From assembly GCF_020524045.1 (NCBI RefSeq), contig NZ_JAIVKL010000008.1, positions 124,001 to 188,000 of the forward strand: DNA of 64,000 bases, given 5' to 3'. How positions within the stretch are numbered: position 1 is the stretch's first letter; each line of letters begins with the position of its first letter. Below are positions 15,742-24,858 of the stretch, one piece after another. The stretch comes from Metabacillus litoralis. Lineage in GTDB: Bacteria > Bacillota > Bacilli > Bacillales > Bacillaceae. Made by a program: the position numbers and the translations under genes. The notes beneath the pieces are model-generated. The model was not told the DNA's origin. It saw only the letters and a program-made list of their open reading frames with translations, and made no database searches.

Positions 15742-17121
15742 ATGAAAATTAATATCGATGTGTTTATAAGTTATAGTTCTAGTGAGTTTAATAATGTATA
15801 TTCGATAAAAAATATATTAGAAAAAAACAATATTCATTGTTGGATGGCACCTCATAGTATTCCAGGGGGTTCCAGTTATGCCAACGAAATTCCTGTAGCG
15901 ATAAAGAATAGCGGGATGTTTTTATTAATGTTGTCGGCTAAATCCCAAAAATCTCAGTGGGTCCAAAAAGAAGTGAGTCTAGCTCTTAGTTACGGAAAAA
16001 CCGTATTACCTTTTATGCTGGAAAAATGTGAGTTGTCTGAAAGTTTTAACTTCTTTTTAACAGATGTACAACGTTATAATGCTTATGAATCCCAATCAGA
16101 AATACTTAAGCAGTTAATAGCAGAAATTCTGAGTCAATCCACTAAACGAGAATCTGCCGAGAATAGTTCTACAGTTACAGGAAATCATCATTCACCTATT
16201 AAAACTGATGCAATTTTGATGGATAATGAAAATCGAGATATAAAGGAACTGGGAGTATGGTTGTCAACAAAAGAAACTTCCACTGTTGATCGAACTTTAG
16301 CAAGCATTCTTACTAAAATTAAACGTGCATATAAAAACAATCCGAATGCTCAATTTATCAAAAGCTTGTTGGAGCAGAGTTACATGGACACATTTAAGCT
16401 TGAAACCTTCTTAGACACGTTACCAATGATAGGTATATATTCTAACATTGCTGCTGAAATTGATATTCAAGTAGCTGTCATGTATATTCACTCAGGAGAG
16501 CGAGTATTCACAAAGCAGGCAAGAAAGTACATAGAACGTGCTGTTACTATTTTAACTAAATCTTCGTCATATGATGAATCAAAGTTTAAGAGAATAGTAC
16601 ATGCAAAATGGCTTTTAGCTGTTACATATAAACAAGAGAGAAACTATGGTTATGCAATAGATATCTGCGAAGAACTTATTAACTTCATTAAGGATGAGAA
16701 TGAAATATTTGACGTTCCCTTTGCGGATGCTTTACTTTTACCACAGCGTGAAATTGCAGTTATCAACAAAGATAGGGGTTTGAGTGACTATCTAATGGTT
16801 CAGACGGATGAAATTCGTTATAATGTTAAAGAATTATTTTTCACTCAACGACGAATTTTTGAATTATATATTAGCAATAAAGACTTCGACAAAGCCAAAA
16901 CGCTTCTTCCAAATCTACTTGATTCATTTTCAAAATGTAAAAATCATATTGACGATATCTATCAGATTGCTTTATATCAGAACCTTTTTGAATACTACAT
17001 TAGTATTGGCGAAAAAGTAAAATCTCAGCTTTATTATAAATTGGCTTATAACAGTGCAGAAAGGAACTACTGGAAAGGCAAACAACAAAAATTGGTCGAT
17101 ATTAAGAATCTATATAATTAG
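15742..17121 (+). CDS. TIR-domain protein with helical (TPR-like) C-terminus
   Basis: 459 residues. Residues 5-140 are a TIR domain: DVFISYSSSE, then WMAPHSIPGGSSYANEIPVA, MFLLMLSAKSQKSQWVQKEV and GKTVLPFML. Glu77 in WVQKEVSLAL lines up with the catalytic glutamate of NAD-cleaving TIRs such as SARM1 (WVHKEI), so NAD hydrolase or NAD-derived signal synthesis is predicted. A linker (about 140-170) leads to roughly 290 residues of helices with TPR-like spacing (TKQARKYIERAVTILTKSSS; YGYAIDICEELINFI), perhaps a sensor or oligomerisation part. No membrane segment. The YdcF-type gene follows after 42 bases and is probably co-transcribed. The gene borders a toxin island, which fits a defence role, but no phage-related function is shown here. 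Confidence 0.82.
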   Translation: MKINIDVFISYSSSEFNNVYSIKNILEKNNIHCWMAPHSIPGGSSYANEIPVAIKNSGMFLLMLSAKSQKSQWVQKEVSLALSYGKTVLPFMLEKCELSESFNFFLTDVQRYNAYESQSEILKQLIAEILSQSTKRESAENSSTVTGNHHSPIKTDAILMDNENRDIKELGVWLSTKETSTVDRTLASILTKIKRAYKNNPNAQFIKSLLEQSYMDTFKLETFLDTLPMIGIYSNIAAEIDIQVAVMYIHSGERVFTKQARKYIERAVTILTKSSSYDESKFKRIVHAKWLLAVTYKQERNYGYAIDICEELINFIKDENEIFDVPFADALLLPQREIAVINKDRGLSDYLMVQTDEIRYNVKELFFTQRRIFELYISNKDFDKAKTLLPNLLDSFSKCKNHIDDIYQIALYQNLFEYYISIGEKVKSQLYYKLAYNSAERNYWKGKQQKLVDIKNLYN

Positions 17122-17163
17122 TCACGAAATTGATTTATAGAATAAATAAGGAGGAAGTTCCGT

Positions 17164-17823
17164 ATGTATGATTTTAACGCTGATGCAAAACTGTTGTGGG
17201 ATTACCATCACTTAAATAATAAGCTTAGTAAAAAAGATTGCATTATAGCATTTGGCAGCCACGATACCAATGTTGCAGAAAGAGCAGCTGAGTTATATAA
17301 TCAAGGCTATGCCAAATTTGTCATTTTTACAGGTGGTTTTGGTAGAATAACTAAAAATAAGTGGGAAAAAACCGAAGCAGAGATGTTTTCAGACATTGCT
17401 ATTGCTCGCGGTGTTCCAAGTGATAAGATATATATTGAGACTGAATCAACAAACACAGGACAAAATATTGACTTCACAAAAAAATTAATAGAGAAAGAAA
17501 AGCTTACGTTTTCAGATTATATTGTCGTGGATAAACCATTTAAAGAAAGAAGAATATATGCAACGTTAAAAAAGCAGTGGCCTACTCTTCATTTCATCGT
17601 CACCTCACCTCAAAATTCTTATGAATCGTATTGCACATACTATAATGAATCGGTAGAGTTTGATCTTTCAGATTTCATAAATATTATGGTAGGGGACCTC
17701 CAACGAATTGATCTGTATGGAAAAAACGGCTTTCAAATTCCACAAGATATACCTGAAAATATTATGGAAGCTTATATGCGATTAGTTTCTAATGGATTTG
17801 ATACACAACTTATTAAGGCATGA
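17164..17823 (+). CDS. YdcF/DUF218-family protein
   Basis: 219 residues with AAGGAGGAAG before the ATG. The DUF218 core is clear: DCIIAFGSHDTNVAERAAEL, FVIFTGGFGR, TEAEMFSDIAIARGVPSDKI, IETESTNTGQNI, then YIVVDKPFKERRIYATLKKQ. DUF218 proteins include SanA/ElyC, linked to cell-envelope functions, and E. coli YdcF, reported to bind S-adenosylmethionine. The soluble YdcF-like form without a membrane anchor is what is seen here. It is the second gene of a two-gene unit with the TIR protein. Its job there is unknown. Confidence 0.8.
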   Translation: MYDFNADAKLLWDYHHLNNKLSKKDCIIAFGSHDTNVAERAAELYNQGYAKFVIFTGGFGRITKNKWEKTEAEMFSDIAIARGVPSDKIYIETESTNTGQNIDFTKKLIEKEKLTFSDYIVVDKPFKERRIYATLKKQWPTLHFIVTSPQNSYESYCTYYNESVEFDLSDFINIMVGDLQRIDLYGKNGFQIPQDIPENIMEAYMRLVSNGFDTQLIKA

Positions 17824-18084
17824 TTTACTTATTGTATTGATATCAAATTAGCTTAAATTTGGCTGTGTGATATCTTCGCTAAAGAGACCTAAGCGAATCT
17901 CATATGCAGGGATTTTATTATTATAAACGGTAAAAAATAAGATGAAATGCTGGATTTTAACTCCAAAAAGCTATAGGCCTTTCTTTAGTAATCCTATATA
18001 CACACCAATTTCAAAGTTCCATCTTGGAACCATGGGTAAATAAGAATGAAAGACAATCTAAAATTAGTAAAGTAAATATGACGA

Positions 18085-18131
18085 AAACAAAAACAGCATT
18101 TGTAGTAGCTACAAATGCTGTTTATTTATAT
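18085..18131. terminator. Bidirectional terminator, source of two partial copies
   Basis: AACAGCATTTGTAGTAGC pairing with GCTACAAATGCTGTTTATTT. It lies between the YdcF-type gene (+) and the 48-residue gene (-), facing both. Partial copies are at 5437 and 7740. The rest of 17824-18161 shows no gene. Confidence 0.75.
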
Positions 18132-18161
18132 ATTCATTCAATTATTAACGAATTTCACACC

Positions 18162-18308
18162 TTACATATAATCGTATACAGAATCTTCAAAATAGAGCCA
18201 GTGAAAGTATTCAATCTGTGGATCTGTCATATCTGAAATTTGTTTCTCGCTGAATTTTTGCTTATTTAATAAGTCTTTCACTTTAGAATCTCTTGCTGTT
18301 TGGCTCAT
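18162..18308 (-). CDS. Small hypothetical protein, 48 residues
   Basis: ATG at 18306-18308 on the minus strand, with AGGGAGG 7 bases upstream, and TAA at 18162. The product starts MSQTARDSKVKDLLNKQKF and ends YFHWLYFEDSVYDYM, charged and helical. The good ribosome binding site and the duplicate of its 3' end at about 5514-5540 support a real gene. I do not know its family or role. Confidence 0.6.
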   Translation of the reverse strand: MSQTARDSKVKDLLNKQKFSEKQISDMTDPQIEYFHWLYFEDSVYDYM

Positions 18309-18901
18309 TTTAAATCCTCCCTTATGTACTTGTAAACATTTCCTTTGTTCTTCTTGATCTCATTATATATCTCAATTTGATATTAAACCAATATCATTTT
18401 GAGATGATTTAGTTAAAACTAATATAGAAATTGTAAGTTAGTCTTCAAAAGGTATCATACTAGGTCATTTATGTATTTTAGGTAACGATAATAGTTAGAA
18501 AAGAATAAAAAAATGGCTGATATTAGTGAAATACATCCGATAATTTCAAAGGGATTTGCTCAAGATAATGTTTATCTCTTTATTTGAATAAAAGGGGAGG
18601 ATGAGAAAAAGGATATAATGAAAAAGATGTTGACAATGTAGAAGCCTGTAAGAAAGAGCAAGGGGACAGTAAAGAAGCAGTTACTTCAATACTGCCTTTT
18701 TTTGTATAAGGTTGCTTATAAAAAATTTTTAAAACAAGTCGAGCTTAAATTGATTTATACAATACAAAATAGAATACCTAGAAGTTGAATTCTTAAGTGA
18801 AGGCGCTACTTCAAATGCTTGGTGTGATTCAACAAAACATGCAATTGTTTTAAGAACGGCATAGTACTCATGTGTTATTTTAATATAATGTAATGAACGA
18901 A
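18309..18901. other. Intergenic, no gene identified
   Basis: 593 bases of AT-rich DNA between the small minus-strand gene and the 3' end of the amylase gene. A possible hairpin, AAGCAGTTACTTC...ACTGCCTTTTTTT, lies at about 18676-18712. Short open frames here have no ribosome binding sites or recognisable sequence. Confidence 0.4.
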
Positions 18902-20644
18902 TTATTCACCTAGTATCATTACCTCATATTGAGATAAAGTAACAAAATGCTGAACAGTTTCACTATTTATTAAATTTGTCAAAGGAGCATCATGTGGTAA
19001 CGGCACTGTTAACTCTTCGTTTGAGTTATTCATTAAAAACCATATTGTTTGAGTTTGATGGCTTTTCGTATAAATAAGTAGATTAGTAGCTGGATTGGCC
19101 TCAACAATATCAAACTTTCCTAAATGACCCATTGCAGGTATTGTTTTTCTAAGTGTTATAAGTTTTTTAACATAATTTAAAAGCTCTTGATCTTGTTTTT
19201 CCTCGTTCCATTCCATACAAGCTCGACAACCAGGATCTTGATCTCCTAACATACCGATTTCATCACCGTAATAAATGCAAGGAGTTCCTATATATGAAAG
19301 GAGGAACGTGAATAACATTTTTACTTTGGATGTGTTGTTTTTACACATTGTTAAAACACGAGGTGTATCGTGACTTCCTAATAGATTGAACGCTACTTCA
19401 TTTATATTTTGTGGGTACATATGATAGACGTTTTGGATTTTGTTCGCAAATTCTTCTACATGAATGCTATCTTTTGCAAAAAAACTTAACGCAGCGTCTG
19501 TAAAAGGGTAATTCATCACTGCATCAAATTGATCACCTTGCAGCCATGTTATGGAGTCATGCCATATTTCGCCCAAAATATAAATATCAGGTTTACACTT
19601 TTTCACTTCTTGTCGAAATTCTCGCCAAAATTGATGATCCACTTCATTTGCTACGTCTAATCTCCAGCCGTCAATATCAAATTCTTCTACCCAGTAACGA
19701 CCGATTTTTAATAAATACTCTTTCACTTCAGCATTTTCTGTATTTAGCTTTGGCATATTTCCAACAAAACCAAAGGTCTCATAATTAGGAATTGGTTCTA
19801 GGATTAAGGGGAATTCATGGATGTGAAACCAGTTAACAAAGCTAGAATTAGCTCCATGTTTTACTACATCTTGAAACTTATCGAAAAAGTATCCACTATG
19901 GTTAAAAACAGCATCAAGCATGACTTTTATTCCGTGTTCATGGCACGTTTCTATTAATCTTTTAAATGTATGCTTATCTCCAAATTGTGGGTCAATTTCC
20001 ATATAGTCGATTGTGTCATATTTATAATTTGAATGTGCCTTAAATATCGGAGTGAAATAAATTCCTGTAATTCCTAAGTCAGAAAGGTAATCGACTTTAT
20101 ACATAATGCCTTGAAAATCTCCACCAAAGAAGTTGTCACGATTTGGATCTTCACTTGCCCATGGACGAGTATGTGGAGGATTTATCGAAACATCTCCATT
20201 TGCAAATCGATCCGGAAATATTTGATACCAAACGGTGTTCTTTACCCATTCAGGAGGAGAGAATACATCGATTTTATTTAAGAAAGGAAAACAAAAATAG
20301 TACGCAACATCATCAGTAGGAGGTTGATCAAAAAAGCCTTTTTCTGTATAAACAAATGTTTCACAATTATTAAATGAAGTAAACTCAAAAGCATATCTTA
20401 ACCTTCGGAAGTGTGGATTTACAGCTATTTTCCAATAATCAAACATCGCATCTGTCCCAGTTTTCACCATATCTGCTTTTGAAAAATCCCATTTTGAATC
20501 AATAAAAGCGTAGGGATCTCCATATAAAAGAGAAACATGTTTTGCTTCATTTTTTTTACACCTTACCATCATATGCAAGGTGTTTTCATCATAAGCATAA
20601 GCATAATTGTTACATGATCTGTGGTAAATGGCTTCCCTTAACAT
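18902..20644 (-). CDS. Intracellular maltogenic amylase / neopullulanase (GH13)
   Basis: 580 residues from ATG 20644, which has AAAGGAGG just upstream. A longer in-frame start at 20764 is rejected because it crosses the operator region. An N-terminal CBM34-type domain (1-120) precedes the GH13 barrel: VWYQIFPDRFANGD, GITGIYFTPIFKAHSNYKYD, VMLDAVFNHSG, then GWRLDVANEVDHQFW with the nucleophile Asp, ILGEIWHD with the acid/base Glu, and LLGSHDTPRVL. There is no signal peptide, so it acts in the cytoplasm on imported maltodextrins or cyclodextrins, like B. subtilis YvdF (MdxD). It is divergent from the transporter genes mdxEFG and shares their operator region. Confidence 0.88.
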   Translation of the reverse strand: MLREAIYHRSCNNYAYAYDENTLHMMVRCKKNEAKHVSLLYGDPYAFIDSKWDFSKADMVKTGTDAMFDYWKIAVNPHFRRLRYAFEFTSFNNCETFVYTEKGFFDQPPTDDVAYYFCFPFLNKIDVFSPPEWVKNTVWYQIFPDRFANGDVSINPPHTRPWASEDPNRDNFFGGDFQGIMYKVDYLSDLGITGIYFTPIFKAHSNYKYDTIDYMEIDPQFGDKHTFKRLIETCHEHGIKVMLDAVFNHSGYFFDKFQDVVKHGANSSFVNWFHIHEFPLILEPIPNYETFGFVGNMPKLNTENAEVKEYLLKIGRYWVEEFDIDGWRLDVANEVDHQFWREFRQEVKKCKPDIYILGEIWHDSITWLQGDQFDAVMNYPFTDAALSFFAKDSIHVEEFANKIQNVYHMYPQNINEVAFNLLGSHDTPRVLTMCKNNTSKVKMLFTFLLSYIGTPCIYYGDEIGMLGDQDPGCRACMEWNEEKQDQELLNYVKKLITLRKTIPAMGHLGKFDIVEANPATNLLIYTKSHQTQTIWFLMNNSNEELTVPLPHDAPLTNLINSETVQHFVTLSQYEVMILGE

Positions 20645-20664
20645 AGAAAACCTCCTTTTTTTGT

Positions 20665-20676
20665 AAGCAATCGCTT
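20665..20676. promoter_or_regulatory. LacI/CcpA-type operator near the amylase start
   Basis: Palindrome AAGCAATCGCTT, 21 bases upstream of the amylase ATG. It resembles half-sites at 20798 and 20858. A maltose-type LacI repressor or CcpA is the likely binder. Confidence 0.5.
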
Positions 20677-20797
20677 GTATAATTTTAGGATAAAAAGAAA
20701 TGTTTTTAAAGTCAATAAGCGAATAATCTAATAAATTAAAAAATTCTGAAAAGTGGGTTGTCAAATTAATCCAATGAAACTATAATGAAAATGTACT

Positions 20798-20813
20798 TGA
20801 GCAAGCGCTTTCA
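20798..20813. promoter_or_regulatory. CcpA/LacI-type operator (cre-like)
   Basis: TGAGCAAGCGCTTTCA, with the central palindrome AAGCGCTT, in the divergent amylase-mdxE promoter region. Confidence 0.55.
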
Positions 20814-20857
20814 CAAATTGGTTAGCGGAAATATTCGTTTTATATTTTTTGTCGATT

Positions 20858-20875
20858 TGTGCAAACGTTTGTGCA
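20858..20875. promoter_or_regulatory. MalR/MdxR-type operator upstream of mdxE
   Basis: TTGTGCAAACGTTTGTGCA, an almost perfect palindrome around AAACGTTT, 25 bases before the mdxE ATG. LacI-family maltodextrin regulators bind sites of this form. No regulator gene lies in the locus. Confidence 0.6.
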
Positions 20876-20899
20876 AAAAATAGAAATAGGGGGATGACA

Positions 20900-22177
20900 A
20901 TGAAAAAGTACTTAACAATTTTTATGGTTTTCATTCTTGCGTTAAGTGTTCTTGCAGCATGTGGACCGAAAGATGTAGAAGAGACTTCTAGTGAAAATGA
21001 CGGGAATGAAAAAGCAACGGAAGAAACAACAAAACCTGAAAAGTTAGTTGTGTGGGAGGATAAAGATAAATCTCCATGGTTAAAGGAAGTAGCCCAGAAA
21101 TTTACCGAAGAACATGGAATTGAAGTAGAAATTACTGAAGTATTAATGGCAAGTGATATGCGTGAGCAATTGCGCTTAGATGGTCCTGCTGGAACAGGTC
21201 CAGACGTTTTAACTTTACCTCATGATCAAATCGGAGAATTAGCAGTTCAAGGACATCTTGCAGAATTAACTGTTGATCAAGCAGTTGTTGATCGTTTCTC
21301 TGAATCTTCTATCAGTGCTCAAACTTATGATGGGAAACTTTACGGTCTTCCAAAATCATCTGAAACACCAGTCTTCATCTATAATAAAGAGTTAATGGAT
21401 GCTCCTCCAGCAACAATGGATGAAGTATATGACTTCTCAAAAGACTTCACTGGAGATAAAAAATATGGATTTTTAGCTGTATGGGATGACTTTTACATGG
21501 CTCACGGCGTAATTGCTGGTAACGGTGGATACGTATTCGGTGAGGAAAACGGTATTCCAAATCCTAAAGATCTTGGTTTAAATAATGATGGCGCTGTTGA
21601 AGGTGCTACATATATTAAAAAATGGTATGACGAAGGATTATTCCCTAAAGGATTAATTGGTGAAAATGGTGGATCAACTCGTGATGGATTATTCGGCGAA
21701 GGAAAAGTCGCATCTGTTATGAATGGACCATGGCAGTTCCAACCTTACAAAGATGCTGGTATTGATATCGGTATTGCTCCAATGCCTAAGCTTCCAAACG
21801 GTGAAGCTATGAAAACATTTATGGGTGTAAAAGGTTATCATGTATCAGGTCACTCTAAAAACCAAGAGTGGGCTACAAAGTTTGTTGATTTTATCACAAC
21901 TGATGAAAATTCATTAATTCGTTTTGAACAAACACAAGAAGTTCCAACAAACCTTGCATTAGCTGAAGATCCTAAAATCACAGAAAATGAAGGAGCAGAA
22001 GCTGTTGCTGTTCAATCACAAGATGCTATTCCAATGCCTAACATTCCTGAAATGGGAACTGTTTGGGAGCCGATGGCAAATAACTTACAAACAATTGTTA
22101 CTGGAAAATCTGAACCTAAGAAAGCGTTAGATACTGCTGTTGAACAAATTAGCAAAAATATTGAAGCTAGTCACTAA
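20900..22177 (+). CDS. mdxE: Maltodextrin ABC transporter, substrate-binding lipoprotein
   Basis: 425 residues from ATG 20900. The ATG at 20894 abuts the AGGGGG ribosome binding site and is too close. The signal peptide MKKYLTIFMVFILALSVLAA ends in the lipobox LAAC with Cys21 as lipid anchor. The mature protein is a family 1 solute-binding protein: KLVVWEDKDKSPWLKEVAQK, GPDVLTLPHDQIGELAVQG, and VMNGPWQFQPYKDAGIDIGI. It captures maltodextrins outside the membrane for the permease genes that follow. It is first in the mdxEFG-type operon, next to operators at 20798 and 20858. Confidence 0.88.
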   Translation: MKKYLTIFMVFILALSVLAACGPKDVEETSSENDGNEKATEETTKPEKLVVWEDKDKSPWLKEVAQKFTEEHGIEVEITEVLMASDMREQLRLDGPAGTGPDVLTLPHDQIGELAVQGHLAELTVDQAVVDRFSESSISAQTYDGKLYGLPKSSETPVFIYNKELMDAPPATMDEVYDFSKDFTGDKKYGFLAVWDDFYMAHGVIAGNGGYVFGEENGIPNPKDLGLNNDGAVEGATYIKKWYDEGLFPKGLIGENGGSTRDGLFGEGKVASVMNGPWQFQPYKDAGIDIGIAPMPKLPNGEAMKTFMGVKGYHVSGHSKNQEWATKFVDFITTDENSLIRFEQTQEVPTNLALAEDPKITENEGAEAVAVQSQDAIPMPNIPEMGTVWEPMANNLQTIVTGKSEPKKALDTAVEQISKNIEASH

Positions 22178-22178
22178 G

Positions 22179-22331
22179 AAAAGCGCAAGCGCCTTGGTCA
22201 ACGCCGTACAAACTGGAGGAGCATCGACTGAGATAAAGGAAACACGAAGAGCGTTAGCGATTCGATGTTGAATTATCGTAGGAAGATGATCTGAAGTTTG
22301 ATAGGCGATAGGTGCTGGAGCTAGACAACAA
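22179..22331 (+). repeat. Bacillus intergenic repeat in the mdxE-mdxF gap
   Basis: A GC-richer block running from AAAAGCGCAAGCGCCTTGGT to GGTGCTGGAGCTAGACAAC, unlike its AT-rich surroundings. Sequences with these ends are scattered through many Bacillus genomes, from memory. A hairpin (ATAGCGGTATC...GGTACTGCTAT) follows at about 22375-22408 and might reduce transcription into mdxF. Confidence 0.6.
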
Positions 22332-22516
22332 AACTAAGTAAAAAATTTTATACTTTCTGATACTGTAAATAAAAATAGCGGTATCTCCAATAAAGAGGTA
22401 CTGCTATCACTTTAACAAGATAGCTTACTAAAAGGTAATCAGAGGCATTATGAATAAGTTGCTTTCTATTCATAATGCCTCTGCTGATGAATGGTTGTTT
22501 GAAAGGAGAGTGTAAG

Positions 22517-23803
22517 TTGAGTAAAGAAAAGCAAAATCAAACCAACCATAAAAAAACAGCGAGTATCCTTTCGATTATTCCTGGACTGGGACAACTCTAT
22601 AATAAGCAATTTGTCAAAGGCGGTTTATTTTTAATTTTAACAATCGCGTTTTTTGGTGTATTTAGAGATTTATTAAATATGGGGCTATGGGGAATCGTCA
22701 CATTAGGTGAAAAAGTTCCTAGAGATAACTCGATTTTCTTATTAGCTGAAGGAATATTAGCCATCATTATTTTGACATTTTTTCTTCTCTTTTTTATTTT
22801 CAATATGTTTGATGCTTATAAAAATGGTCAGAAGCGAGATAAAGGGGAACCCCTCGCTACTTTATGGGAACAATACAAAAACTTAATTGACTCTGGTTTT
22901 CCCTATTTAATTATGACTCCAGGCTTCATGTTATTAGTGTTCGTTGTTGTATTTCCAATCATTTTTGTTATTTTACTTGCTTTTACGAACTACGATCTAT
23001 ACCATTCACCACCGGCAAAGTTAGTTGATTGGGTATTTTTTAAAACATTCATCGACATATTTGAAACAGATGTATGGCGTGAAACGTTCTTTGGTGTTTT
23101 ATCTTGGACACTCGTTTGGACGTTTGTGGCAACAACCTTACAAGTATCACTCGGTATTGTACTAGCTGTCATTGTTAATCAAAAAGATTTAAAAGGGAAA
23201 GCCATCATTCGTACGGTGTTAATTTTACCATGGGCGATACCGGGCTTTGTTTCGATTTTAATTTTTGCTGGAATGTTTAACGAATCGTTCGGTTCGATTA
23301 ATCAAGATATCTTAGCTTTATTTGGCATAGAAGGATTGCCGTGGATGACAGAGGTTTTTTATACGAGAATCGCTTTAATTTCCATTCAAACATGGCTTGG
23401 TTTTCCATTTGTATTTGCCATGACAACTGGTGTCTTACAATCGATTCCAAATGAATTGTATGAAGCGGCAACTGTTGATGGTGCAAATAACTTTCAAAAA
23501 TTCAGAAAAATTACGTTACCACTCGTTCTTTTTGCCACAGCACCAGTGTTAATTACACAATATACGTTTAATTTTAATAACTTTAATGTCATTTACCTTT
23601 TTAATGGTGGAGGACCTGCATTACCAGGACAAAATGCTGGGGGAACAGATATTTTAATTTCCTGGATTTATAGCTTAACGATGACATCTGCTGAATACTC
23701 AAAAGCTGCAGCTATTACTTTATTATTATCAATCATTGTGATAACCGTTGCGATCTGGCAATTTAGAAAAACGAAATCTTTCCAAGAAGAGGATATGATG
23801 TAA
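22517..23803 (+). CDS. mdxF: Maltodextrin ABC transporter permease, MalF type
   Basis: 428 residues from TTG 22517, chosen because GAAAGGAGAG ends 6 bases before it. An upstream ATG at 22475 has no ribosome binding site. The first 140 residues add two to three membrane segments with a GLGQLYNKQFVKGGLFLIL motif, as in Gram-positive MdxF/MalF. The main domain has the EAA loop ELYEAATVDGANNFQKFRKI, which docks onto the ATPase. No ATPase gene lies here; a shared MsmX-type ATPase elsewhere is expected, as in B. subtilis. The next gene starts one base after the stop codon. Confidence 0.87.
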   Translation: MSKEKQNQTNHKKTASILSIIPGLGQLYNKQFVKGGLFLILTIAFFGVFRDLLNMGLWGIVTLGEKVPRDNSIFLLAEGILAIIILTFFLLFFIFNMFDAYKNGQKRDKGEPLATLWEQYKNLIDSGFPYLIMTPGFMLLVFVVVFPIIFVILLAFTNYDLYHSPPAKLVDWVFFKTFIDIFETDVWRETFFGVLSWTLVWTFVATTLQVSLGIVLAVIVNQKDLKGKAIIRTVLILPWAIPGFVSILIFAGMFNESFGSINQDILALFGIEGLPWMTEVFYTRIALISIQTWLGFPFVFAMTTGVLQSIPNELYEAATVDGANNFQKFRKITLPLVLFATAPVLITQYTFNFNNFNVIYLFNGGGPALPGQNAGGTDILISWIYSLTMTSAEYSKAAAITLLLSIIVITVAIWQFRKTKSFQEEDMM

Positions 23804-23804
23804 T

Positions 23805-24647
23805 ATGAATATAAAAACACAGAAGATCATCAGACTCGGACTATCGTATTTAGTCATTGGGATTATGTTTGCGATTATTCTCTATCCAGTGGCTTGGATT
23901 ATCGGTTCCTCTTTTAATCCAGGTCAAAGCTTATCCGGAACAACGATCATACCTGAAAATGCTTCTTTAAAACACTATAAGCATTTGTTTAACCCAGAAG
24001 AAACTCCTTATTTAAAATGGTATCTCAATTCAATCATTGTAAGCTTATCAACTATGTTGTTTACCGTCATCTCCGTTAGTTTAATTGCGTACGCGTTCTC
24101 AAGATATCGATTTTTCGGGCGGAAATATGGTTTAATGACATTCTTAATTCTTCAAATGATCCCAAACTTTGCGGCGTTAATAGCCATTTATGTATTAGCA
24201 TATCGCTTTAATTTATTAGATACGTTAAGAGGTTTAATCCTTATTTATGTAGGAGGACAGATTCCTCTTAATACATGGCTAATGAAGGGGTATTTAGATA
24301 CAATTCCAAAAGAGCTTGATGAATCTGCAAAAATTGATGGTGCAGGTCATTTCCGAATTTTCTTCCAAATTGTTCTGCCATTGGCCAAACCAATCATTGC
24401 TGTGGTCGCATTATTTTCATTTATCGCACCATTTGCAGACTTTATTATTGCAAGTATTTTACTCCGAACGGAAGATAGATACACATTACCAGTGGGATTA
24501 TTTAACTTGATTGACGATCAATTTGGGGCAGAATTTACAACATTTGCTGCTGGCTCTGTATTAATTGCTATACCAATTGCGTTACTTTTCTTGATTTTCC
24601 AAAAATATTTCGTCTCAGGCTTAACAGCTGGTGGGACAAAAGGGTAG
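23805..24647 (+). CDS. mdxG: Maltodextrin ABC transporter permease, MalG type
   Basis: 280 residues, matching the usual MdxG length. Six predicted membrane segments, a periplasm-like loop near LKHYKHLFNPEETPYLKWYL, and the EAA loop ELDESAKIDGAGHFRIFFQI. It partners the MalF-type permease in the membrane. The start codon follows the mdxF stop by one base, so translation is probably coupled. It is the last gene of the operon, closed by the terminator at 24657. Confidence 0.88.
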   Translation: MNIKTQKIIRLGLSYLVIGIMFAIILYPVAWIIGSSFNPGQSLSGTTIIPENASLKHYKHLFNPEETPYLKWYLNSIIVSLSTMLFTVISVSLIAYAFSRYRFFGRKYGLMTFLILQMIPNFAALIAIYVLAYRFNLLDTLRGLILIYVGGQIPLNTWLMKGYLDTIPKELDESAKIDGAGHFRIFFQIVLPLAKPIIAVVALFSFIAPFADFIIASILLRTEDRYTLPVGLFNLIDDQFGAEFTTFAAGSVLIAIPIALLFLIFQKYFVSGLTAGGTKG

Positions 24648-24656
24648 AAGGAAACA

Positions 24657-24681
24657 GGTTGCTTAGGGCAGCCTTTTTTTC
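24657..24681 (+). terminator. Rho-independent terminator after mdxG
   Basis: GGTTGCTTAGGGCAGCC followed by TTTTTTTC. Confidence 0.8.
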
Positions 24682-24858
24682 TTTCAAAATACTTATCTTA
24701 ATTTCATATTTTTAGTTTTAAACCAAGATATAGTAGTGTTGTAATGTGTTTTTAATGGATAGAGATAACAAATGGGTTAATTTGTAAAAAATACATTGTG
24801 TTTGTTCTAGAGAAGCGTTTATGATGATAAAGTAATCTTTTCTTTAAAGGAGAGTTTT

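Noticed and set aside
18024-18236. A plus-strand open frame of 70 codons beside the 48-residue gene.
   Set aside because: It runs through the terminator hairpin, has no ribosome binding site and overlaps the better supported minus-strand gene.
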